Source: Actinobacteria bacterium IMCC26256
Lineage (GTDB): Bacteria > Actinomycetota > Acidimicrobiia > IMCC26256
Direction: 5' to 3'
NCBI GenBank assembly: GCA_001023575.1
Contig: CP011489.1
Coordinates: 620,001 to 684,000 of the forward strand
DNA: 64,000 nucleotides
The position numbers were made by a program, and so were the translations under genes. Of this stretch, positions 34,838 through 43,075 are shown piece after piece; the stretch's first letter is position 1, and every line of letters starts with the position of its first letter. Under the pieces are notes generated by a model. That model did no database searches and was not told where the DNA came from. It saw nothing but the letters and a program-made list of their open reading frames with translations.

Positions 34838-36490
34838 TTAAATACATCCGGCCATCTTGAAGGATCCGATTCGAGTCTTCCACGCCTGACCGGTGGTTGA
34901 GTAGTACTCGCTAGTGAACCAAAACGTGCACCCATCAACGGGGTCCACGTCTAGGTCCGAGTAGTCGCCCCATCGGTTGTATCCACCTTTCTGCGCTCCC
35001 GCTCCTGTGACGAGACTCTGCTCGGCCATGTCGAACGTTCCAGCGGCAGCCGTAGCACTCCTTCCGGCGAAGCTAAGACCGGGAAAGATCGTCTTACTTG
35101 TTTTGCTGTATGCCACCGCCGCGTTCCCGACCTTGTCTACAGCTATTGAGCCCATCCAACGTGAAGTGACAGTTGTCGGCTGGTAGGTCCCCGATTGTCC
35201 AAGTGTTGGAGTAGCTGAGGAGACATTGACCTGGTACCAGCGCGGAGCAGCGTAGGAGGAGCTCGAGACGCTATGGGTTATCCAGAGCGATGGAGTGCCG
35301 TTGGCTGTGTATTGAACTCGGTTCATTAAGCGGTCACTAAGGGCGTCGAGGCGGTCTCCCGTGGGTTGTGTGACCGTGCCTGCGCGCGTGTATGACGGAA
35401 CGGTCACGCTCGTCGGCCCAGTAAGCGTCGATGCAGTGAGCGTGCTCCAGTTCACGGACATCCGCCAGACTCGCAGTGTCGTGCTCGTGCCTAACGAGAC
35501 TAGGTATTGAGGGGTCCCAGCAGGAACAGCGGAGACTCGAGCATTTGCAGCGAGAAGACCGTTGTAGCTCGAGGATGTTTGGAAGCTCACGAAACGAGGG
35601 GCAGTGCCACTAATTAGGTCGTCTCGGTTTAGCGCCCATACTTTGGCGCCTGTGAAAGTGCTCCCGCCCTTGAACATATTGGCCGTCATATAGATGCCAT
35701 CACCCCACACACTCATTTTGGGGTAGTCATTCATATCTGTTTTGCTCGCTTCGAAGGAGTAGACCCACCAGCCCCCAGCTATCGGATCCGCTGACTTAGA
35801 GACAGCGATGCACTCATAGTAAGGACCGGCAGAAGAGGTCCAGGCGAAGTCTGCGACGATCCAACGCCCCGATACGGAGTCATAGACAACCGTAGGGTCA
35901 CCATTGTTTGAGGTGCTGCAGACTCCTGAGGCCCCAGCTGCATTGAAGAATGCATTGAGGGTAAATGCAGCAACGCGAACTTTGGTTGTTTTATCCCAGA
36001 TGCCGATTGATCCGTTGACGCCTTGGATGTAGTGGCTAGGCCCGACATCTCCAGTCGTGTCAGGCGGCCAACCCGATCCCCAATTAGTAAAGTCGAGGCC
36101 ATCAAAACTCGAGACCCCGATGGCGGAGGCTGTTGCAGCCACCGGTGCTACCGCAGCAGCGAGCGGGTCGGGCTTTCCAGACCCGAGAGGGATCGGGCTA
36201 GGAAGTTTTATCTCTCGTCGTAGCACTTTTTTTGGGGTAGTGGAGCGGATCGATCGAACGTCTCCATTGAAGTTTGCGGGTTTCTCTCCGCGACCGTGCT
36301 CTTCCTTAGTCGGCGCGACTGGAGCTACGTCAGCGTCGAACTCTGCCCTTCCTTCTTCTGAGAGTTGTCTAGGTGAGGACTCTCGATCTTGCTCACGTGC
36401 TGAAGTCGTGTCATTCCCTGGAGCAGAGCAAGATGAGAGGGCTAGCAGCAGGGAAAGGAGAGTAGGTATGGCGAGGCGATTGCGAGGCAT
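34838..36490 (-). CDS. Large secreted lipoprotein, probable beta-propeller
   Basis: 550 residues with a type II signal peptide (LLSLLLALSSCSAPG; Cys21). A charged region to about 110 is followed by WGSGWPPDTTGDVGPSHYIQ, DPTVVYDSVSGRWIVADF and KMSVWGDGIYMTANMF. These motifs recur in bacterial secreted proteins with a propeller fold and no known function. The ATG is preceded by TGGAGC. The end is Cys-containing (VDGCTFWFTSEYYS, FKMAGCI), and internal cysteines may form disulfides. Confidence 0.8.
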   Translation of the reverse strand: MPRNRLAIPTLLSLLLALSSCSAPGNDTTSAREQDRESSPRQLSEEGRAEFDADVAPVAPTKEEHGRGEKPANFNGDVRSIRSTTPKKVLRREIKLPSPIPLGSGKPDPLAAAVAPVAATASAIGVSSFDGLDFTNWGSGWPPDTTGDVGPSHYIQGVNGSIGIWDKTTKVRVAAFTLNAFFNAAGASGVCSTSNNGDPTVVYDSVSGRWIVADFAWTSSAGPYYECIAVSKSADPIAGGWWVYSFEASKTDMNDYPKMSVWGDGIYMTANMFKGGSTFTGAKVWALNRDDLISGTAPRFVSFQTSSSYNGLLAANARVSAVPAGTPQYLVSLGTSTTLRVWRMSVNWSTLTASTLTGPTSVTVPSYTRAGTVTQPTGDRLDALSDRLMNRVQYTANGTPSLWITHSVSSSSYAAPRWYQVNVSSATPTLGQSGTYQPTTVTSRWMGSIAVDKVGNAAVAYSKTSKTIFPGLSFAGRSATAAAGTFDMAEQSLVTGAGAQKGGYNRWGDYSDLDVDPVDGCTFWFTSEYYSTTGQAWKTRIGSFKMAGCI

Positions 36491-36626
36491 ATATTTGCTC
36501 CATGAAGAGATCGTGTTTTAGAGATGAAACGTCGTTCTAATACTCTCACATCTCTGAGTGGTTCGGGTTGTCGGTGAGGGGGTAGCGGAGGCGAGTCTTG
36601 ATGGGGCTACTTTCGGATGAATTGGC

Positions 36627-37724
36627 TTATTCTGTGATGGTGACGACCCTGCATTGAGGGGATTCTCCCATCTCGGCCCGCATCCACCTGAACATCATGT
36701 ACCCCGAGTTGTGTCCAGCGGTATCGAGCCAGTTTGCATGGCCAGGATCACGGCCTGCGATGAGGATTTTGTAACTCCCGTCGGCTTCGAGGGCGATGTC
36801 GCTGTGGTTCAGGATGATTTGGTGATTCCTGTAATCAAGGGACTCCATCCAGCGCGACATGAGAAGGATTGACCAGTACCTAGTCTCAGGAGGCCTGCCA
36901 GTTATCTCTAGGGCTTGACCATCGCCTATTTCGTACCAGCCAGCGACGTAGAGGTTGTCGGGTGTTGGGTAGAACGCAGCAGCATTCTCCGCGCTTGAGA
37001 ACGAGAATGTATTTGTAACGCCATCGGAGAGTTCCTTTGCCATGGCGGCAGATAATTCCGTACCAATCTGGGTGAAACCTGCAACCTCTTCGATGCGTCG
37101 CGCAATCCGGCTCGGAGACGGCGGCTCTGGAGGGCCCGGATTATCAAGCGCAGTAATTCTGTAGGTAGCAGGAGTCTCGGTCTCTCGATCTAGAAAATAC
37201 TGGCGCACAATTAGAGAGTCGATTGCGGGTGTCATCTCTAGCCATTTATTTCCTGACGCAATAGGCGGCTGCGCGATATCGAGAATGACTCTAAAATCTT
37301 CGTTCAGTGCGAGGGACATATCCTCATCGTTGGCGCTGGCGAGGATCTGATTTGTTCCCGAACTATCTCTTCCATATGCGCAGAAAGACAAATAGTGACA
37401 AGTGCCGCGGTTGCCGACGATTTCATAACGGTTTGCCCCTTTGATCGGGGCGTAGTCGTAATAGGTATCTGGATTGTCTCCGAAGAACTTGCGAGTTGGA
37501 GTCATTAAACGCGTGAACTCCGGTCTCGTTGCATCAGCGTTCTCAAGAACCATGTCTATTGAAGCAGAGAGGATGCGCGTAATAAAGCGGTAGCCCTCCG
37601 CTAGCTCTAGGGAGTTGGCTGCTCCGGTCGGTGCGGTGAGCGCATCTGCAGAGTTCTGTAGAGCGGCTAGTAATGATCCCCAGGCAGAATTAAGTATTAC
37701 GGCATCGTTATCGGATGGTGGCAT
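36627..37724 (-). CDS. DUF1214 domain protein
   Basis: The ATG at 37724 has GGGAG six bases upstream and gives 365 residues (MPPSDNDAV...). A longer frame to 38039 would run 175 bp into the opposite-strand YcnI-like gene, so it was rejected. The C-terminal third has YWSILLMSRWMESLDYRNH and AGRDPGHANWLDTAGHNSGYMMFRW, the DUF1214 pattern, and the middle has GDNPDTYYDYAPI, RYEIVGNRG. Relatives are abundant in mycobacteria and act on unknown, possibly lipid, substrates. The ATG faces the YcnI gene across a 139-bp divergent gap. Confidence 0.82.
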   Translation of the reverse strand: MPPSDNDAVILNSAWGSLLAALQNSADALTAPTGAANSLELAEGYRFITRILSASIDMVLENADATRPEFTRLMTPTRKFFGDNPDTYYDYAPIKGANRYEIVGNRGTCHYLSFCAYGRDSSGTNQILASANDEDMSLALNEDFRVILDIAQPPIASGNKWLEMTPAIDSLIVRQYFLDRETETPATYRITALDNPGPPEPPSPSRIARRIEEVAGFTQIGTELSAAMAKELSDGVTNTFSFSSAENAAAFYPTPDNLYVAGWYEIGDGQALEITGRPPETRYWSILLMSRWMESLDYRNHQIILNHSDIALEADGSYKILIAGRDPGHANWLDTAGHNSGYMMFRWMRAEMGESPQCRVVTITE

Positions 37725-37863
37725 TTGTGCTCCCAAGGTTGAATGATTCGTGCTGATCTGCGCAACGATAGGCCGGATAATAGAGAAATCGTCTCTAACT
37801 GACCAAAGTTCAATGGTGCGGGGTGTCAGACTCCCCGTAACCATTCGTAGCAGGAGGAAATAG

Positions 37864-38547
37864 ATGCGTCGAGGAGCCAGAGCGATTTTTAGTGCAGTAG
37901 CGGCCTTCGCTGTAATTGGAGCCTCGAGCAGCGCAGCCTTTGCCCATAGTGAGATAAGTCCAGCGTCGACCCCCGCCGGGGCTGAGACAGAGTTGACCCT
38001 CAAACTTGAGAACGAACGCTCCAATGCCTCAACGGTCAAGGTTGAGATGTTCTTCCCAGACGGTCAAGAGATTGTTGTTACAAAGGTTCCCGATGTGGGG
38101 GAGTGGAGCGGCGCTCCCCAGGGTGGCCCCGGCGGAGGGCCAGGAGCGCTCGGTGATCCGGCGCCTGGGATTACATGGCAGCGCGCCTCAGGGACACCAA
38201 GCGACGACCTAAGCCTCACCTTCTCGCTAATCCTCCCTGATCGTGCTGGCACTATCCAGATGGCCGTACTCCAGACCTACTCCGACGGAAGCGTTGACCG
38301 CTGGATTGACCCGTGGCCAGCGGGGCAGCCTGAGCCCGAGTCTCCAGGGCCTCGACTCACGCTTACCGCCGCGTCTGTCTCGACGTCTACCACTGCGGGG
38401 AGCACCGCGAGCGCGCCCACAACTACTACCGAGGGTTCAGGCTCGAGTACTCCCATAAGTTCGGGCGGATTTATTGCAGGGTCGATTGCTGTTTTATTTG
38501 TGATCGGTGCCATCTTCATGATCGTCAGAGCCCGGCGCCAAGATTAA
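37864..38547 (+). CDS. YcnI-like (DUF1775) exported copper-binding protein
   Basis: 227 residues: signal peptide ending AAFA, so the mature protein starts with His28 (HSEISPAS), the N-terminal histidine that binds copper in YcnI. Then VEMFFPDGQEIVV, DVGEWSGAPQGG, SLTFSLILPDRAG and YSDGSVDRWIDPWP, in line with YcnI. A Thr/Ser-rich linker (STSTTAGSTASAP) and a C-terminal membrane helix (SGGFIAGSIAVLFVIGAIFM) anchor it to the membrane. The ATG follows AGGAGGAAATAG. It probably guards or delivers extracytoplasmic copper. Confidence 0.9.
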   Translation: MRRGARAIFSAVAAFAVIGASSSAAFAHSEISPASTPAGAETELTLKLENERSNASTVKVEMFFPDGQEIVVTKVPDVGEWSGAPQGGPGGGPGALGDPAPGITWQRASGTPSDDLSLTFSLILPDRAGTIQMAVLQTYSDGSVDRWIDPWPAGQPEPESPGPRLTLTAASVSTSTTAGSTASAPTTTTEGSGSSTPISSGGFIAGSIAVLFVIGAIFMIVRARRQD

Positions 38548-38574
38548 GAATCCAGCTCGAAGAATCCAGCGCTA
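38547..38574. repeat. Two tandem copies of a 14-bp unit
   Basis: AGAATCCAGCTCGA (38547-38560) and AGAATCCAGCGCTA (38561-38574) follow the stop codon of the YcnI-like gene; the first base belongs to the stop. Confidence 0.7.
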
Positions 38575-38679
38575 AATAATCCCCTTCCTCAACGGGTCAT
38601 TGGGCCTCGGACGTTTAGAGTGCGGGCCGGCAGCGGATCGCATTAGGCGCTCTGCATTCTTTGGCTTGGTTGTGGAGAG

Positions 38680-39537
38680 ATGATGGCTAATACACCCGCT
38701 GGTGGGCTCGAAGGAACCTCGGTGCTAATCACCGGGGGCGGTAGCGGAATCGGGCTCGGTTGTGCTGCTCGCTGCGCTGGCGATGGAGCATATGTAACAA
38801 TCTGTGGACGCAGCGAGGAGCGACTCACACGAGCTATTCAAGAGCTCGAGCCTCTAGTCGCGCATGGCGGAAGTATTCGTAGCATCGCGGCTGACGTCCT
38901 AGATGAGGATGCAGTCAAGCGCGCAGTTGCGTTCGCAGCGGAGTTAACAGGTTCAATCGACTCAGTGATTGCATGCGCAGGGGGATCCGAGACGATCGGC
39001 CCTGTTACTCAAATCGACGTCGATGCATTTCGCCGTACGATTGACCTCAACATCACGGGCACGATGTTGGTCCTGAAGCATTCCGCCCGAGTAATGGTTG
39101 CTGGTGGCGGGGGTTCGTTTGTCGGCATATCCTCAATCGCTGCTTCCAATACTCATAGATGGTTTGGGGCGTACGGACCTGGAAAAGCAGGCATCGAGGC
39201 TCTCTGCACTATGGCTGCGGATGAGCTTGGGGCGAGCGAAGTGCGCGTCAACGTGATTCGCCCAGGCCTCGTCGATACCGAGCTAGTCGAGTTCATAATC
39301 GCGGGAGGGCCACTTCTAGATGATTATCTAGATTGCATGCCGATCTCTAGGGTTGGGCAGCCTGCAGATATTGCTGCAATGGCGAGATTCTTAATCGGAT
39401 CTGAGAGCACATGGATTACCGGCCAAGTGATAAATGTTGATGGTGGACACTCGCTTCGTAGAGGCCCAGATTTCTCAAGTGTTCTCAGCGATGTATTCGG
39501 TGCCGACGGCCTTCGTGGCGTCGTGCAGGAGGGATAG
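38680..39537 (+). CDS. Short-chain dehydrogenase/reductase
   Basis: 285 residues, classical SDR: ITGGGSGIGLG, basic residue after strand 2 (CGRSEERL, suggesting NADP), CAGG, and the YGPGKAG catalytic segment. The C-terminus VINVDGGHSL is typical. It is 5 bp upstream of the lipocalin-like gene 39543-40676, so the two are co-translated. The pair may act on a steroid, terpenoid or aromatic compound, as related pairs in mycobacteria do, but this is inference. Confidence 0.9.
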   Translation: MMANTPAGGLEGTSVLITGGGSGIGLGCAARCAGDGAYVTICGRSEERLTRAIQELEPLVAHGGSIRSIAADVLDEDAVKRAVAFAAELTGSIDSVIACAGGSETIGPVTQIDVDAFRRTIDLNITGTMLVLKHSARVMVAGGGGSFVGISSIAASNTHRWFGAYGPGKAGIEALCTMAADELGASEVRVNVIRPGLVDTELVEFIIAGGPLLDDYLDCMPISRVGQPADIAAMARFLIGSESTWITGQVINVDGGHSLRRGPDFSSVLSDVFGADGLRGVVQEG

Positions 39538-39542
39538 GACAA

Positions 39543-40676
39543 ATGGCTCACGGCTCGCTCTCATCATGGGATGACTATCCGGTGCATCAGGTCTCGGAGA
39601 CCATTCGCCACTCCGGCACTAGCGATCGGAACTTCTACGACCGCTACTACTTCAATCTCCATGGATCATCCGATGACCTATTCATGATTATGGGTATGGG
39701 GCAGTACCCAAACCTCGGCACGCAAGACGCATTCGCGAGCGTGCGCAGGGGGGAGGAGTACCACGTGGTTCGTGCCTCCAAACTATTAGGCGACCGCATG
39801 GATACCTCCGTCGGTCCATTTCGTGTGGAGATCATCGAGCCGCTCCAGCGAGTCCGTTTCATACTCGATCCGCCAAAGGGAGCAGAGGAGGATCGAGCAA
39901 TTGCGTGTGACGTGACTTGGGAGGGTGCTATCCCCGCCTTCGAAGAGCCGCGCCAATATGTGCGTAAGTTCGGTCGCGTTCTCTTTGACACGATGCGTTT
40001 TGCGCAGACTGGTTGCTGGAGTGGCAGCGTCGAGGTAGCAGGGGAGAGTTTCTCAGTAACCCCGGATCGCTGGAAGGGGACTCGTGACCGCTCATGGGGT
40101 GTGCGCCCTGTAGGGGAGACCGAGCCCTCTGGAATTCGCGAAGAGGTCGGGCAGATGGTTGGGTTATGGAACTACGCGCCGATGCAGTTTGATGATTTCT
40201 CGATTCTCTACATCGTGCAGGAGGAGCCAGACGGCCATCGCACGATTGAGGAGTCAGTACGTATCTGGGCCGATAGATCGCGAGAGCCGGAGTGGCTCGG
40301 TCGCCCAGAGTTTGAGCATCGGCTTGACTCGGGTACCAGGATGATCTCTACCCAGAGCAAGCTGAAGTTTCCAGATGCTCCTGGCGGAGGGTTCGAGGTT
40401 GTTGTTACCCCGCTCCTTCACTCCTACATTGCTATCGGCACTGGTTATGGAGTCGGTGATGAGTTTCGCCACGGTATGTACCGCGGAACCGAGCTAGTTG
40501 TTGAGTCGAAGACTTGGAGCATGGCAGAGCTCGAGACGTGGGGATGGTTCGGCCTCGTTGACCATGTAGCGCGTTTCGAGATTGGTGATCAGGTTGGTTA
40601 CGGACTACACGAGCACGGGATTTTTGGGGCATTTCCAAAGTTTGGGCTCGAGTCGGGTTACGACACCGCTAAGTAG
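39543..40676 (+). CDS. Uncharacterised CrtC/AttH lipocalin-like protein (DUF7064/DUF7065 type)
   Basis: 377 residues, almost all beta structure. Motifs such as NFYDRYYFNLHGSSDD, RFAQTGCWSGSVEVAG and GTRDRSWGVRPV, with LTPDRWKGTRDRSWG-like spacing, are those of a two-barrel lipocalin-like family seen in carotenoid hydratases and in many actinobacterial proteins next to SDRs. No active site can be assigned. It begins 5 bp after the SDR stop and ends 17 bp from the convergent alcohol dehydrogenase gene. Confidence 0.72.
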   Translation: MAHGSLSSWDDYPVHQVSETIRHSGTSDRNFYDRYYFNLHGSSDDLFMIMGMGQYPNLGTQDAFASVRRGEEYHVVRASKLLGDRMDTSVGPFRVEIIEPLQRVRFILDPPKGAEEDRAIACDVTWEGAIPAFEEPRQYVRKFGRVLFDTMRFAQTGCWSGSVEVAGESFSVTPDRWKGTRDRSWGVRPVGETEPSGIREEVGQMVGLWNYAPMQFDDFSILYIVQEEPDGHRTIEESVRIWADRSREPEWLGRPEFEHRLDSGTRMISTQSKLKFPDAPGGGFEVVVTPLLHSYIAIGTGYGVGDEFRHGMYRGTELVVESKTWSMAELETWGWFGLVDHVARFEIGDQVGYGLHEHGIFGAFPKFGLESGYDTAK

Positions 40677-40702
40677 CGCTTAGATCGAAGCGCTTAGATC
40701 GA
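40675..40702. repeat. Two exact tandem copies of a 14-bp unit between convergent genes
   Basis: AGCGCTTAGATCGA at 40675-40688 is repeated exactly at 40689-40702. The first copy contains part of the stop of the lipocalin-like gene, the second runs into the last codons of the minus-strand alcohol dehydrogenase gene. Confidence 0.85.
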
Positions 40703-41791
40703 GACGACTGTGCGAATTCCTCGACCTGCGACTAGGTCGTCGAAGGCAGAGTCAATCTCGGCGAGATCAACCTTCCTCGTGATCATTCCCTCGAGGTCTA
40801 GGTGTCCGCGTCTCCATAGTTCGACAAGGCGTGGAATCTCCCGGCGCGAGTTGACGCTGCCTAATAGGCATCCGAGGAGTTTCTTGCCAGTGGTTGAGAA
40901 AAGCACCGCAGGGTCGATGACTATCTTCTCGTCCAGACCAGGTGCTCCGACGCAGATAGTTGAGCCACCTGCTCGACAAGCATCTAGTAGCGGGCCGATA
41001 AGTGCTGCCTTGCCTGCGGCCTCGAATGCATAATCAACACCAACGCCAGTAAGCGAGTGTGATGCCGCTACGACGTCATCGGATGTCGGGTCGATTACAT
41101 CCGTGGCTCCAAAACGTAGTGCCGCTGCGCGTCGCTCGGGTAGTGGATCAGAGGCGATGATGCGTGTTGCTCCAGCGATGCGCGCACCCTGCACAACTGC
41201 TAACCCGATACCGCCAAGACCGGCAACTAATACTGTCGCTCCTGCCTCGACGTTTGCAGTATTTAGTACTGCACCAACGCCGGTCTGCATGGCGCAGCCA
41301 ATTACGCAGACAACATCAAGAGGCGTGTCATCTGGAACCTTTACCGCTCCCGATTCTTGGGTAACAACAAACTCTGCGAATGCGGCAACGCCGAGCCCGC
41401 GGTAGACAGTCGCGCCATTGCGCGAGAGGCGAGTGGTTCCATCTGGAAAAGAAGAGAGGGCGATGGCGCTTGTATTCGCGCAGAGGCTGTGCTCGTCGCG
41501 CACGCACCAATAGCAAGTGCCACAGGTTGGGGTAGGGGTAAGAACCACTTTGTCTCCTGGAGCGAGCGAAGTGACGCCAGGGCCCACGGCCTCAACGACA
41601 CCTGCTGCTTCATGCCCAAGAATGACGGGGGTCCCGACTGGGAATGAGCCATTGACGATGCTCAGGTCAGAGTGACAGACCCCGCAGTGCGATACGCGAA
41701 CCTTTACCTCGCCATAACGAGGATCCTCAATCTCAATGTCGTTGGCGATGAGAAAGGGTTGTCCTGCTGACTCAAAGACTGCAGCGCGCAT
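40694..41791 (-). CDS. Zinc-dependent alcohol dehydrogenase (MDR family)
   Basis: 365 residues with catalytic zinc residues in HCGVCHSD (Cys) and LGHEAAGVVEAVG (His), four structural-zinc cysteines in CGTCYWCVRDEHSLC, and a Rossmann fold with LVAGLGGIGLAVVQGA and an Asp after strand 2 (IASDPLPER, NAD). The overall match is to the AdhC/class III (formaldehyde/S-hydroxymethyl thiol or aryl-alcohol) branch. It oxidises an alcohol to an aldehyde or ketone. The adjacent VOC gene starts 8 bp upstream on the same strand, so they are co-transcribed. Confidence 0.92.
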   Translation of the reverse strand: MRAAVFESAGQPFLIANDIEIEDPRYGEVKVRVSHCGVCHSDLSIVNGSFPVGTPVILGHEAAGVVEAVGPGVTSLAPGDKVVLTPTPTCGTCYWCVRDEHSLCANTSAIALSSFPDGTTRLSRNGATVYRGLGVAAFAEFVVTQESGAVKVPDDTPLDVVCVIGCAMQTGVGAVLNTANVEAGATVLVAGLGGIGLAVVQGARIAGATRIIASDPLPERRAAALRFGATDVIDPTSDDVVAASHSLTGVGVDYAFEAAGKAALIGPLLDACRAGGSTICVGAPGLDEKIVIDPAVLFSTTGKKLLGCLLGSVNSRREIPRLVELWRRGHLDLEGMITRKVDLAEIDSAFDDLVAGRGIRTVVSI

Positions 41792-41798
41792 GGTGCTC

Positions 41799-42287
41799 CT
41801 AAACGAAGTCGGTATCTAGCAAAGGATGGGAAAGGATCTCGATCTGTATTCCGTCAGGGTCGCGCATGTAAATGGAGTTCTTGACCCCGAGGTCTGGCCC
41901 GCGGTACTCGATACCGGCGGCTTCAACCCGCAGCTTTGCTGCCTCGAAGTTCTCAGGCGTCATTGATATTGCAAGGTGCTGCAGCCCTCCGTGGGCCTCG
42001 ATAATCTCCCCGAGCCCAAGCCCTGGAAAATCAAAGAAGGCAAGCAAGTTCCCCTCGCCAATATCGAAGAAGAAGTGCATAGAGCCGTCGTAATCACGGT
42101 TCTCGAATATCTCAACGAGCGGAAAACCTAGGACCCCTTGGTAGAACGCAATCGTTGCCTCTGCGTTAGAGCAGATCATTGCGATGTGGTGAACCCCCCG
42201 AGCCGATGAAGCAGGCCGCTCACTCGCAGGAATCAAATGCCGATGAAGTGCATTCTTACGCTCCTCGAAATCAGTTATCTCAATCAT
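41799..42287 (-). CDS. VOC (glyoxalase/dioxygenase fold) family protein
   Basis: 162 residues forming a single VOC module: GVHHIAMICSN (first metal His), FYQGVLGFPL, GGLQHLAISM (second His) and IQIEILSHP (Glu), the ligands of the vicinal-oxygen-chelate metal site. It may act as a glyoxalase, dioxygenase or epimerase on a thiol- or CoA-linked compound. The ATG overlaps the stop of the upstream potassium-channel gene by four bases and the alcohol dehydrogenase follows directly. Confidence 0.85.
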   Translation of the reverse strand: MIEITDFEERKNALHRHLIPASERPASSARGVHHIAMICSNAEATIAFYQGVLGFPLVEIFENRDYDGSMHFFFDIGEGNLLAFFDFPGLGLGEIIEAHGGLQHLAISMTPENFEAAKLRVEAAGIEYRGPDLGVKNSIYMRDPDGIQIEILSHPLLDTDFV

Positions 42288-42982
42288 GTCGCCTGCTCCT
42301 TATCTGCGCCTGTCTCGCTAGGGTCGACGCGGCGTTCTTTCCCAAGGTTACTGACCAAAATCGCGAGAACCGTTACTAGGTAGAGCTGACCAATCATGGC
42401 CTCGGCGATTGCAGTAGTGCGCCCAATGCGTGTGAGTGCTGCTATGTCTCCGTAGCCGGTAGTCGTGAGAGTTGTGAAAGAAAAATAAAGAAGGTCTGGA
42501 CCGTAAGGGCGGTCAGCCCCTGCGAAGAAAGCCCCTTTGTCAATCGTTGACTCAATGCCAAGGATATATGCGAAGAGGAGACCGAGGATCAGATAGATAC
42601 ATACCGCTGCAGCAACAGTCTGAAGGTTAATAATCGGGTGTCGAAGCACTGCTCGGATAATCGCAATTGGGGAGACGATGACGATCATCAGCCCAAGTAT
42701 GGATGTTGTGAGGAGTCCAACCTCACCACCTGTGGCCGCACCCAATATTGCGAGTATTAGAGCAACCGGGATCAAGACCAGAGCCGCGCGCCGAAACTTA
42801 GGGGTCTCTCCGCTAATGGTGAGAGCTGAGATCAATGCCGCACCCTCTAGCGAGATCGCTACTACTCGCGACCAGCCGGTATACGGGGCGGCAGAGTGCC
42901 AAATAACTGCTAGTGAAAGCAGTGCAAGCACGGTACCCATGCCCGGCCATGCCTCTTTTTTGCGGGAGCCAAATGGTTGCAT
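42284..42982 (-). CDS. Potassium channel-like ion channel protein
   Basis: 232 residues with six hydrophobic helices and a single pore filter TTTGYGD (in SFTTLTTTGYGDIAAL), the potassium-channel signature, between the last two helices. The C-terminal tail is charged (NLGKERRVDPSETGADKEQAT) and there is no TrkA-type regulator domain. It is overlapped by the VOC gene by four bases, which is an unusual neighbour for a channel. Start ATG at 42982; the 93-bp gap upstream holds a strong hairpin. Confidence 0.86.
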   Translation of the reverse strand: MQPFGSRKKEAWPGMGTVLALLSLAVIWHSAAPYTGWSRVVAISLEGAALISALTISGETPKFRRAALVLIPVALILAILGAATGGEVGLLTTSILGLMIVIVSPIAIIRAVLRHPIINLQTVAAAVCIYLILGLLFAYILGIESTIDKGAFFAGADRPYGPDLLYFSFTTLTTTGYGDIAALTRIGRTTAIAEAMIGQLYLVTVLAILVSNLGKERRVDPSETGADKEQAT

Positions 42983-43007
42983 GGGGCATAGGTTACGCAG
43001 ACGCGAC

Positions 43008-43031
43008 CGAGGGGCGCCGCAGCGCCCCTCG
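43008..43031 (-). terminator. Perfect 10-bp hairpin after the aldehyde dehydrogenase gene
   Basis: CGAGGGGCGC (43008-43017), loop CGCA, and GCGCCCCTCG (43022-43031) are fully complementary. It lies 45 bp beyond the aldehyde dehydrogenase stop and just upstream of the channel start. No T-run follows on the minus strand, so it may be a pausing or transcript-protecting hairpin; I assign it to the dehydrogenase end. Confidence 0.6.
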
Positions 43032-43075
43032 GATTAAATAAATAGCATTGAAGCCGGCTACTTCTTATCCATTAT

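Noticed and set aside
37725-38039. N-terminal extension of the DUF1214 gene
   Set aside because: It would overlap 175 bp of the YcnI-like gene, which has a strong ribosome binding site and signal peptide; the ATG at 37724 has its own GGGAG.
41341-41652. Open frames of about 100 codons on both strands inside the alcohol dehydrogenase gene
   Set aside because: They lie in shadow frames of a clearly conserved zinc dehydrogenase and have no recognisable features.
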